A stretch of 16,927 bases of DNA from RI-92 sp037384645 (GTDB lineage Bacteria; Pseudomonadota; Gammaproteobacteria; UBA6429; Thiohalophilaceae), in the NCBI GenBank assembly GCA_037384645.1, contig JARRNT010000045.1, forward strand, positions 1 to 16,927, written 5' to 3'. A program made the position numbers and the translations under genes. The notes under the pieces were generated by a model. The model was not told the origin of the DNA and did not search any database. It saw nothing but the letters and a program-made list of their open reading frames with translations. Below, piece by piece: positions 1 through 6,550 of this stretch. Position 1 is the first letter of the stretch, and every line of letters starts with the position of its first letter.

Positions 1-203
1 GGTTCGATATACGTGGCGTCAGCCATTTCCGGGTCCGTCATGATAGTGGCCGGATTGGAGTTGACCAGGATGACCCGGTAGCCTTCCTCGCGCAGCGCCT
101 TACAGGCCTGGGCGCCGGAGTAGTCAAATTCACACGCCTGGCCGATGACGATGGGACCGGCGCCAATGATCATAATGCTTTTGATGTCAGTGCGTTTTGG
201 CAT
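1..203 (-). CDS. carB: Carbamoyl-phosphate synthase large subunit, N-terminal fragment (partial)
   Basis: Only the first 67 codons are in the window; the rest lies beyond base 1. The product is the synthetase subunit that makes carbamoyl phosphate from bicarbonate, two ATP and ammonia delivered by CarA, feeding pyrimidine and arginine synthesis in the cytoplasm. The visible protein starts MPKRTDIKSIMIIGAGPIVI and continues with the QACEFDYSG and LVNSNPATIMTD blocks, which are hallmarks of the first ATP-grasp half of CarB. The ATG at 201-203 follows the carA stop by 5 bases, so the two subunits form one operon with carA first. The Shine-Dalgarno is weak (a GAGG about 20 bases upstream), which suggests translational coupling to carA. 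The identification is certain; nothing can be said about the missing part. Confidence 0.97.
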   Translation of the reverse strand, partial: MPKRTDIKSIMIIGAGPIVIGQACEFDYSGAQACKALREEGYRVILVNSNPATIMTDPEMADATYIE

Positions 204-208
204 AGCGA

Positions 209-1351
209 CTACTGTTTGTGAGCCTCAATAAGTTCTATGAAGTGATCGAACAGCGGACCGATGTCATGCGGGCCCGGACTGGCCTCGGGGTGCCCCTGAA
301 AACTGAAGGCCGGGATGTCTGTCCGCTCTACCCCTTGCAGCGAACCATCGAATAATGAACGATGCGTTGGCCTGAGATTCTCGGGCAGGCTCGCGTCGTC
401 CACGGCAAAACCATGGTTCTGACTGGTAATCAACACCTGCTTGCTTGTCAGATCCTGGACCGGGTGATTGGCGCCGTGATGACCAAACTTCATTTTCACG
501 GTCCTGGCGCCACTGGCCAGGGACAGTAACTGGTGCCCCAGGCAAATACCGAACATGGGCAGACCGCTTTTGGCAATCTCGCGTATGGTATCGATAGCAT
601 AGTCACAGGGTTCAGGATCACCAGGCCCGTTCGACAGGAACACGCCATCGGGTTTGAGCTTCATCACATCCGCTGCCGAGGTCTGGGCCGGTACCACGGA
701 GACGCGACAGCCTCGATCCGACAACATGCGCAGAATATTGCGCTTCACGCCGTAATCAAACGCCACCACGTGGTGCGGCAACTTCTCGTTGATCGGATGC
801 GGGGCCTGCGGCAGGCCGCGCTCCAGTGACCAGGAGCCCTGGACCCAGTCATAGGGCTCGTGCGTCGTCACTTCTTTAGCCAGGTCCATGCCCTTCAGGC
901 CGGGGAAGGCCCTGGCGGCAGCAATCGCCTTATCCGCATCAATACTGCCGGCCATGATGCACCCGTTTTGCGCACCCTTCTCGCGCAGGATCCGTGTCAG
1001 TTTACGGGTATCGATGTTACTGATCGCGACGACCTTGTTGCGTCGCAGATAGTCGTCCAGACTTTCCTGGGCCCGCCAGTTACTCATGCTTAGTGGTAAA
1101 TCACGAATAATCAGGCCGGCAGCAAACACGGCACGGGATTCCTCGTCTTCGGAATTTGTGCCGACGTTGCCGATATGGGGGTAAGTCAGGGTAACGATCT
1201 GTTTTGCGTAGGAAGGATCAGTCAGGATCTCTTGATAACCGGTCATCGAGGTATTAAACACCACCTCGCCGACCGTACTGCCATCAATACCGATTGCGTC
1301 ACCGTGGAAGACGGTGCCGTCTTCTAGTGCCAACAGCGCCGGTTTGCTCAA
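209..1351 (-). CDS. carA: Carbamoyl-phosphate synthase small (glutaminase) subunit
   Basis: This 380-residue protein hydrolyses glutamine and passes ammonia to CarB for carbamoyl phosphate synthesis. Residues 1-150 form the small-chain N-terminal domain, with the conserved TGYQEILTDPSY block at 37-48. Residues 193-378 form a class I glutamine amidotransferase domain: the oxyanion block SNGPGDP is at 240-246, the nucleophile is Cys270 in GICLGHQ, and His354 and Glu356 in GHPEASPGP complete the triad. The length matches the E. coli enzyme (about 380). The start is a TTG at 1349-1351 preceded by a strong GGAGGA at 1355-1360, with only 3 bases between them. A terminator-like hairpin lies 25-60 bases upstream, so expression is probably controlled by readthrough. 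It is co-transcribed with carB and lies downstream of dapB on the same strand. Confidence 0.97.
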   Translation of the reverse strand: MSKPALLALEDGTVFHGDAIGIDGSTVGEVVFNTSMTGYQEILTDPSYAKQIVTLTYPHIGNVGTNSEDEESRAVFAAGLIIRDLPLSMSNWRAQESLDDYLRRNKVVAISNIDTRKLTRILREKGAQNGCIMAGSIDADKAIAAARAFPGLKGMDLAKEVTTHEPYDWVQGSWSLERGLPQAPHPINEKLPHHVVAFDYGVKRNILRMLSDRGCRVSVVPAQTSAADVMKLKPDGVFLSNGPGDPEPCDYAIDTIREIAKSGLPMFGICLGHQLLSLASGARTVKMKFGHHGANHPVQDLTSKQVLITSQNHGFAVDDASLPENLRPTHRSLFDGSLQGVERTDIPAFSFQGHPEASPGPHDIGPLFDHFIELIEAHKQ

Positions 1352-1375
1352 GCGTCCTCCAAAAATTCAGGCTGC

Positions 1376-1412
1376 AAAAAACGGGAGGTACCCTGCAGGT
1401 GAAACTCCCGTT
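1376..1412 (-). terminator. Intrinsic-terminator-like hairpin in carA leader (possible attenuator)
   Basis: Read on the minus strand, an 8-bp perfect stem (AACGGGAG at 1412-1405 with CTCCCGTT at 1387-1380) encloses a 17-base loop and runs into six consecutive T residues. It sits after dapB but only 25 bases before the carA TTG, and downstream of the best candidate carA promoter. It could therefore be the dapB terminator, an attenuator in the carAB leader, or both. I see no leader peptide with ATG or GTG between the promoter and the hairpin. Confidence 0.65.
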
Positions 1413-1459
1413 CGATAAATAAATCGTGTTTGGTCGCGTGAATCTTGCTGACCGAAAAT

Positions 1460-1490
1460 ATTGTATCGCAGATCGCCCCGGGCTGTCCAA
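1460..1490 (-). promoter_or_regulatory. Candidate sigma-70 promoter for carAB
   Basis: On the minus strand, TTGGAC (1490-1485) and TACAAT (1465-1460) are separated by 19 bases, which is a little long. This would start transcription near 1453 and give a leader of about 100 bases that contains the hairpin at 1376-1412. It is a by-eye match only; carAB may also be read through from dapB. Confidence 0.4.
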
Positions 1491-1570
1491 GGCGAATCGA
1501 ACAACTCCCGCGATATCGGAAATATTCCTGAATTTAAAGCCTGAATCGTGTGCGGCGATCCAACTGATGG

Positions 1571-2377
1571 TTAGTCACGCAGCCCCAGCACATCCTGCAT
1601 GTCGAATAAACCGTTATCATGCTGCATCAACCAGGCCGCCGCACGTACCGCGCCTTTGGCAAAGGTCATGCGACTGGATGCCTTGTGGGTAATTTCCACG
1701 CGCTCCCCGATATCAGCAAACATCACGGTATGTTCGCCCACGATGTCCCCTGCGCGGATGGTTTCAAAGCCAATGGTCTTGCGCTCGCGTTCACCGGTCT
1801 GCCCTTCCCGCCCGTAGACGGCGCACGCTTTCAAATCGCGACCGAGCGCCGAGGCCACCACCTCTCCCATACGCAATGCCGTACCGGAAGGGGCATCCAC
1901 CTTGTGCCGGTGATGGGCCTCGATGATCTCGATATCGGTATACTCACCCATGACGCGTGCTGCCGTATCCAGCAATTTGAGGCACAGGTTCACGCCGACG
2001 CTCATGTTTGGTGCAAAGACAGTGGCAATGGATGTACTCGACTCGCGGATCAACTGCTTTTGTGTCTCATCAAACCCCGTGGTGCCGATGACGATACGTT
2101 TTCCGGCTTCACGGCATATCGCGAGGTTCGCCTGTGTCACTTCAGGCCGGGTGAAATCGATGAATACATCAAAATCGTCGGTGACTGCCGCCAGGTTATC
2201 AGTGACAGCAACCCCCAGGTGTCCGATCCCCGCCAGCTCGCCGGCATCGGCACCAACAACGCTGCTGCCTGGGCGCTCCAGTGCCACACTGAGTTCGAGT
2301 CCCTGAGTCTGCTGGGTCGCTTCGATCAAGGCGCGTCCCATCCGTCCGGCGGCACCGGTAATGGCAATTCGTGTCAT
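1571..2377 (-). CDS. dapB: 4-hydroxy-tetrahydrodipicolinate reductase
   Basis: DapB reduces the product of DapA with NAD(P)H to tetrahydrodipicolinate, a step of the diaminopimelate/lysine pathway that supplies peptidoglycan. The 268-residue protein has the nucleotide-binding glycine motif GAAGRMGR at 8-15, an N-terminal Rossmann domain, and the substrate-binding signature EAHHRHKVDAPSGTA at 153-167, in which His155/His156 and Lys159 correspond to the catalytic His-Lys pair. The length is typical (about 270). The start is the ATG at 2375-2377, with only a weak upstream TAGAG. It lies 194 bases upstream of carA on the same strand and downstream of the dnaK cluster, as in P. aeruginosa. A credible promoter of its own lies at 2410-2439. 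Confidence 0.97.
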   Translation of the reverse strand: MTRIAITGAAGRMGRALIEATQQTQGLELSVALERPGSSVVGADAGELAGIGHLGVAVTDNLAAVTDDFDVFIDFTRPEVTQANLAICREAGKRIVIGTTGFDETQKQLIRESSTSIATVFAPNMSVGVNLCLKLLDTAARVMGEYTDIEIIEAHHRHKVDAPSGTALRMGEVVASALGRDLKACAVYGREGQTGERERKTIGFETIRAGDIVGEHTVMFADIGERVEITHKASSRMTFAKGAVRAAAWLMQHDNGLFDMQDVLGLRD

Positions 2378-2409
2378 GCTCTATTCTTATGGTTGGAATT
2401 GAAGGGAGA

Positions 2410-2439
2410 ATAATAGGCGGTATCGCTGCGGCGAATCAA
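2410..2439 (-). promoter_or_regulatory. Candidate sigma-70 promoter for dapB
   Basis: On the minus strand, TTGATT (2439-2434) and TATTAT (2415-2410) are 18 bases apart, with the -10 about 33 bases before the dapB ATG. The boxes match consensus well, and there is no hairpin terminator between the heat-shock cluster and dapB, so dapB could be expressed both from here and by readthrough. Confidence 0.5.
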
Positions 2440-2463
2440 ATCCCCCGGGTTGCGAACGGAATG

Positions 2464-2595
2464 CTAGGATTTTTTCTGCTGTATCTGGCTCTTGAGTTTG
2501 CCAAACATATTTTTCAGCTTCTCGGTTTTATCCCCAGGTTGCTCACTCATGACTTCCCTGAGTTTCTCGCTATTTCTGGCCACGGAATCACTCAT
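2464..2595 (-). CDS. Unrecognised small ORF (43 aa) directly downstream of dnaJ
   Basis: Starting 12 bases after the dnaJ stop, this ATG-initiated frame encodes 43 residues, from MSDSVARNSEKLREVMSEQP to a C-terminal SQIQQKKS. It is lysine-rich, lacks cysteine and tryptophan, and the stretch EKLKNMFGKLKSQIQQ reads as an amphipathic helix. An AAAAGGG lies just 2 bases before the ATG, which is unusually close. An in-frame internal ATG (codon 16) has a better-placed AGGGA, so a 28-residue product is an alternative. I do not recognise a family. Its position as a fifth cistron of the heat-shock cluster would make it heat-inducible if translated. It is too short for composition alone to prove coding; I rate it possible. 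Confidence 0.4.
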   Translation of the reverse strand: MSDSVARNSEKLREVMSEQPGDKTEKLKNMFGKLKSQIQQKKS

Positions 2596-2607
2596 AGCCC
2601 TTTTTGA

Positions 2608-3756
2608 CTAAAACTTCATGTCCTCAAAGAACTTTTTTACCCCATCGAGCCAGCTGGCAGAGCGGGGGCTGTGATGCACACCATCCTGCTGCAGGGACTG
2701 GTTGAGTTCTTCCAGCAGTTCTTTCTGGCGTTTGGTCAGATTCACCGGGGTCTCCACCTGGACCTTGCACATCAGGTCCCCGATCTGACCGCCGCGCACG
2801 GAACGCACGCCCTTGCCGCGCAGGCGAAACTGTTTGCCGCTCTGGGTCTCGGCCGGAATCTTGAGCTTAACCCGCCCGTCCAGAGTAGGCACTTCCAGCT
2901 CCCCGCCCAGGGCGGCAGTCACCATGTTGATGGGTACCTCGCAGAACAGGTCCTCGCCGTCACGTTCGAAGATCGGGTGCGGGCGCACGCCGATCTGGAC
3001 ATACAGGTCACCCGGCGGACCACCCAGTTCACCGGCCTCGCCCTCGCCGCTCAGGCGAATGCGATCGCCACTGTCGACCCCGGCCGGGATCTTGACCGAC
3101 AGGGTCTTGTGTTTTTGTATCCGGCCCTGACCATGGCATTTGCCACAGGGGTCGGTCACGATCTTGCCGCTACCATGACAGCGTGGACAGGTCTGTTGCA
3201 GGGAGAAAAAGCCCTGTTGCATGCGCACCTGGCCAATCCCGCCGCAAGTCGGACAGGCAGAGGGTGAGGTCCCCTTCTTGGCCCCGGTGCCACCGCACTC
3301 GTCACAGGCTACGTGGGTCGGGATGCGTACATCCACGGTGGTGCCACGCACCGCCTCTTCCAGGTTGAGCTCGAGATTGTATTGCAGATCATCGCCACGA
3401 TAACCGCGCGCGCCTCCGGCACCGCGGGCCCGACCGCCGCCGAAGATATCGCCGAACACGTCACCGAAGATGTCTGAAAAACTGGCCCCGCCAGCACCGC
3501 CAAAGCCACCGGCACCCATGCCGGCCGAGGGGTCGACGCCGGCATGACCAAACTGATCATAGGCCGAACGTTTCTGGGCATCGCCCAGCACATCATAGGC
3601 CTCCTTGGCCTCCTTGAATTTCTCTTCGGCTTCCTGGTTATCGGGATTGCGGTCCGGGTGATACTTCATGGCCAGCCGCTTAAAGGCCTTTTTGATCTCG
3701 GCCTCGCTGGCATTTTTCTCGATCCCCAGTATTTCGTAATAATCGCGCTTCGACAT
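2608..3756 (-). CDS. dnaJ: Chaperone protein DnaJ (Hsp40)
   Basis: DnaJ delivers unfolded clients to DnaK and stimulates its ATPase. The 382-residue protein shows a J domain at 1-70 with the HPD motif at 33-35, a Gly/Phe-rich linker at about 78-120, a zinc-binding cysteine-rich region with four CxxCxGxG repeats (151-158, 168-175, 190-197, 204-211), and the C-terminal client-binding domains. This is the full type I architecture of usual length. The start MSKRDYYEILG is canonical, yet I see no convincing Shine-Dalgarno before the ATG at 3754-3756. The gene is 99 bases downstream of dnaK with a hairpin in the gap, and is last of the recognised genes in hrcA-grpE-dnaK-dnaJ. Confidence 0.98.
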   Translation of the reverse strand: MSKRDYYEILGIEKNASEAEIKKAFKRLAMKYHPDRNPDNQEAEEKFKEAKEAYDVLGDAQKRSAYDQFGHAGVDPSAGMGAGGFGGAGGASFSDIFGDVFGDIFGGGRARGAGGARGYRGDDLQYNLELNLEEAVRGTTVDVRIPTHVACDECGGTGAKKGTSPSACPTCGGIGQVRMQQGFFSLQQTCPRCHGSGKIVTDPCGKCHGQGRIQKHKTLSVKIPAGVDSGDRIRLSGEGEAGELGGPPGDLYVQIGVRPHPIFERDGEDLFCEVPINMVTAALGGELEVPTLDGRVKLKIPAETQSGKQFRLRGKGVRSVRGGQIGDLMCKVQVETPVNLTKRQKELLEELNQSLQQDGVHHSPRSASWLDGVKKFFEDMKF

Positions 3757-3804
3757 ATGCGTGTTATGTGGCCATCTTGTTAGTTTTTAAAGGAATCCAC
3801 ACGA

Positions 3805-3832
3805 AACAGGCGCGAGGGAACCCGCGCCTGTT
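3805..3832 (-). promoter_or_regulatory. Hairpin between dnaK and dnaJ
   Basis: A perfect 10-bp inverted repeat (AACAGGCGCG at 3805-3814, CGCGCCTGTT at 3823-3832) with an 8-base loop lies 24 bases after the dnaK stop. On the minus strand it is followed only by TCGTG, not a T-run, so it is a poor terminator. It more likely protects the 3' end of dnaK mRNA or causes partial termination, lowering DnaJ relative to DnaK. Confidence 0.6.
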
Positions 3833-3855
3833 CGGGAACGACCGTTGCAGGACGC

Positions 3856-5781
3856 TTACTTCTTGCCTTCGTCCACTTCTTCGAACTCGGCATCGACGAC
3901 GTCGTCCTTGGCGCCGGCATCGGCCTGGGCATCCGCACCCGGCTGGGCACCACCTTCCTGGGCCTTTTCGGCGTACAGGCGCTCGGCCATCTTGGCGGAG
4001 GCCTCGCTCAGGGCCTTGGTCTTGGCTTCGATGGCGTCCTTGTCATCTTCCTTGAGCACGCCTTCCAGGTCCTTGATCGCCGCCTCGATGTTTTCCTTCT
4101 CGCCGGCTTCCAGCTTGTCGCCCAGCTCGTCCATGGACTTGCGGGTGGCGTGAATCAGGGTATCCGCCTGGTTACGCACATTGACCAGCTCGTGGAATTT
4201 CTGGTCATCCGCGGCATGGGCCTCGGCATCCTTGACCATCTTGTCGATCTCATCGTCGGACAGGCCGCTGGAGGCCTTGATGATGATCTTGTTTTCCTTG
4301 CCGGTGGCCTTGTCCTTGGCCGACACGTTGAGGATACCGTTGGCGTCGATGTCAAAGGTCACCTCGATTTGCGGCACGCCGCGTGGCGCCGGCGGAATAT
4401 CGGTCAGGTCAAAACGTCCCAGTGACTTGTTGCCGTCGGCGCGCTCGCGCTCGCCCTGCAGCACGTGCACGGTCACTGCGTTCTGGTTGTCATCCGCGGT
4501 CGAGAACACCTGCGAGGCCTTGGTCGGGATCGTGGTGTTTTTGTCGATCAGCTTGGTCATGACGCCGCCCAGGGTCTCGATACCCAGGGACAACGGGGTC
4601 ACGTCAAGCAACAGCACGTCCTTGACCTCGCCACCAAGGACACCGCCCTGGATAGAGGCACCCACGGCCACGGCCTCGTCCGGGTTCACGTCCTTGCGCG
4701 GCTCCTTGCCGAAGAAATTCTTCACCGCTTCCTGCACTTTCGGCATACGGGTCTGGCCACCAACCAGGATCACGTCGTCGATCTCGGAGGCGGACAGGCC
4801 GGCGTCCTTGAGCGCGATCTTGCACGGCTCAATGGAGCGGGCGATCAGCTCATCGACCAGCGCTTCCAGCTTGGCCCGGGTCACCTTGATGTTCAGGTGC
4901 TTGGGGCCGGAGGCATCGGCGGTGATGTACGGCAGGTTGATATCGGTCTGCTGGCTGGAAGACAGCTCGATCTTGGCCTTTTCCGCGCCTTCTTTCAGGC
5001 GTTGCATGGCCAGGGGGTCGCCCTTGAGGTCCATGCCCTGGTCTTTCTTGAATTCCTCAGCCAGGTAGTCGATCAGGCGCAGGTCAAAGTCCTCACCGCC
5101 GAGGAAGGTGTCACCGTTGGTAGACAGGACCTCGATCTGGTGTTCGCCGTCGATTTCCGCGATTTCGATGATGGAAATATCAAAGGTACCGCCACCGAGG
5201 TCGTATACCGCGATCTTGCGGTCGCCCTCTTTCTTGTCCAGGCCAAAGGCCAGGGCCGCAGCAGTCGGTTCGTTGATAATGCGTTTGACCTCCAGGCCCG
5301 CAATCTTGCCGGCATCCTTGGTGGCCTGGCGTTGCGAGTCGTTGAAGTAGGCCGGCACCGTGATCACGGCCTCGGTCACTTCCTCACCGAGATAGTCCTC
5401 GGCGGTCTTTTTCATCTTTTGCAATACGCGTGCGGAAATTTCCGGCGGAGCCATCTTATTGCCGTCCACATCGACCCAGGCGTCACCATTGTCTGCCTTG
5501 ATGATGCTGTAGGGCACCATATTGATGTCCTTTTGCACCTCGGCATCGGTGAACTTGCGACCAATCAGACGTTTCACCGCAAACAGGGTGTTCTTGGGAT
5601 TGGTCACGGCCTGACGCTTGGCGGACTGGCCGACCAATACTTCATTATCCTTGGTGAATGCCACGATAGAGGGCGTGGTGCGATCACCTTCCGAGTTTTC
5701 GATTACCTTGGGTTTGCCGCCTTCCATCACGGCCACACATGAATTGGTGGTTCCAAGGTCAATGCCGATTATCTTTCCCAT
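3856..5781 (-). CDS. dnaK: Chaperone protein DnaK (Hsp70)
   Basis: DnaK is the ATP-dependent Hsp70 that binds exposed hydrophobic segments and, with DnaJ and GrpE, refolds proteins and restrains the heat-shock sigma factor. The 641-residue protein has the phosphate-1 loop GIDLGTTNSC at 6-15, the IINEPTAAALAFG block at 168-180, the phosphate-2 motif DLGGGTFD at 194-201 with Thr199 (the autophosphorylated residue in E. coli), the VGGQTRMP motif, the interdomain linker DVLLLDVTPLSLG, a substrate-binding domain, a helical lid and a C-terminal tail ending EFEEVDEGKK. The length is normal. The ATG at 5779-5781 has TGGAGA about 7 bases upstream. The upstream gap carries a sigma-32-like promoter. Confidence 0.99.
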   Translation of the reverse strand: MGKIIGIDLGTTNSCVAVMEGGKPKVIENSEGDRTTPSIVAFTKDNEVLVGQSAKRQAVTNPKNTLFAVKRLIGRKFTDAEVQKDINMVPYSIIKADNGDAWVDVDGNKMAPPEISARVLQKMKKTAEDYLGEEVTEAVITVPAYFNDSQRQATKDAGKIAGLEVKRIINEPTAAALAFGLDKKEGDRKIAVYDLGGGTFDISIIEIAEIDGEHQIEVLSTNGDTFLGGEDFDLRLIDYLAEEFKKDQGMDLKGDPLAMQRLKEGAEKAKIELSSSQQTDINLPYITADASGPKHLNIKVTRAKLEALVDELIARSIEPCKIALKDAGLSASEIDDVILVGGQTRMPKVQEAVKNFFGKEPRKDVNPDEAVAVGASIQGGVLGGEVKDVLLLDVTPLSLGIETLGGVMTKLIDKNTTIPTKASQVFSTADDNQNAVTVHVLQGERERADGNKSLGRFDLTDIPPAPRGVPQIEVTFDIDANGILNVSAKDKATGKENKIIIKASSGLSDDEIDKMVKDAEAHAADDQKFHELVNVRNQADTLIHATRKSMDELGDKLEAGEKENIEAAIKDLEGVLKEDDKDAIEAKTKALSEASAKMAERLYAEKAQEGGAQPGADAQADAGAKDDVVDAEFEEVDEGKK

Positions 5782-5838
5782 TATTCAATCTCCAAATTCA
5801 GATGGTTAGGGATATACCTATAATTTGCCTGTTTACCT

Positions 5839-5866
5839 ATTTAGGGTCGAATTTGAGGGGTTCAAG
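5839..5866 (-). promoter_or_regulatory. Candidate sigma-32 (heat-shock) promoter for dnaK
   Basis: In the grpE-dnaK gap, the minus strand reads CTTGAA (5866-5861), 14 bases, then CCCTAAAT (5846-5839). This resembles the RpoH consensus CTTGAAA / CCCCATNT with normal spacing, and would start transcription about 50 bases before the dnaK ATG. It would allow DnaK and DnaJ to be made independently of hrcA and grpE. Assigned by eye. Confidence 0.5.
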
Positions 5867-5888
5867 CCTTTTTTCGCCCGCATTTGGC

Positions 5889-6461
5889 TTATTTTTCCGG
5901 TTCTTTGGCCACCACGACCATGGCCGGGCGCAACAGGCGCTCATTCAGGGTGTAACCCTTTTGCATAACTGCGACGACGGTATTGGGTTCCTTGTCGGGA
6001 CTCTCAATCATGGACATGGCCTGGTGTAGCTCCGGGTCAAAGGGCTGATCCAGCGGATCGACCAGGGTAATCCCGAACTTACTCATCACCCCGTCCATCA
6101 GCTTAAGCGTCAGCTCGGTACCTTCGCGCAACTTGGCGATATCGGTATCGTCCTGTTGCGCGGCAGCGGCACCCAGTTCCAGGCTGTCCTTGACCGGCAG
6201 CAGCTCAGCTGCAAATTTTTCCAGGGCGTACTTGTGGGCATTTTCCACATCGCGCTCAGCGCGGCGGCGCACGTTTTCCATTTCGGCCTGCACCCGCAGT
6301 AACTTGTCCCAGTTTTCCTGGGCCTTGGTCTCGGCCTGATGCAGCAATTGCCCCAGTTCGTCCTGGGTCTGCTTGTTGATCTCCATTTCCACGGTATCAT
6401 CGTTGGAACCGTCGGAATCGGTCTCGATGATCTCGCCCGACGGGTTTTCTTGTTCGCTCAT
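5889..6461 (-). CDS. grpE: Nucleotide exchange factor GrpE
   Basis: GrpE drives ADP release from DnaK and acts as a dimer with a thermosensing coiled coil. The 190-residue protein has an acidic N-terminus (to about 35), a long helix rich in Glu, Gln and Arg (about 36-100, including ENVRRRAERDVENAHKYA), and the C-terminal beta domain with the family signature ending GYTLNERLLRPAMVVVAK at about 168-185. Length is typical. The ATG at 6459-6461 has a GGAGA 6 bases upstream. It is third in its surroundings: hrcA is 73 bases upstream, dnaK 107 bases downstream. A strong sigma-32-like promoter overlaps the end of hrcA. Confidence 0.97.
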   Translation of the reverse strand: MSEQENPSGEIIETDSDGSNDDTVEMEINKQTQDELGQLLHQAETKAQENWDKLLRVQAEMENVRRRAERDVENAHKYALEKFAAELLPVKDSLELGAAAAQQDDTDIAKLREGTELTLKLMDGVMSKFGITLVDPLDQPFDPELHQAMSMIESPDKEPNTVVAVMQKGYTLNERLLRPAMVVVAKEPEK

Positions 6462-6521
6462 GGCTTTCTCCGCTTAAATAGTCTGCCCGCGCACAGCTGC
6501 GCAAGTAAAAATCTGTTTCTA

Positions 6522-6550
6522 GTATGGGGTTGGCTCAGTCCTGTCTCAAG
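6522..6550 (-). promoter_or_regulatory. Candidate sigma-32 (heat-shock) promoter for grpE, overlapping hrcA 3' end
   Basis: The minus strand has CTTGAGA (6550-6544), a 14-base spacer and CCCCATAC (6529-6522), a close match to the RpoH consensus CTTGAAA / CCCCATNT. The -35 lies inside the last codons of hrcA. Transcription would begin about 55 bases before the grpE ATG, giving a grpE-dnaK-dnaJ message without hrcA. Confidence 0.65.

Noticed and set aside
1619..2413. Plus-strand open frame of 264 codons opposite dapB
   Set aside because: Complete overlap with a certain gene on the other strand; no family likeness.
2371..2607. Plus-strand 78-codon hydrophobic ORF between dapB and dnaJ
   Set aside because: Antisense to the operon and to the small minus-strand ORF, and its start lies in the antisense of dapB; no promoter or ribosome site visible.
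4465..5742. Long plus-strand open frame (425 codons) opposite dnaK, and another at 4181-5068
   Set aside because: Antisense shadows of a strongly codon-biased gene; no recognisable domains.
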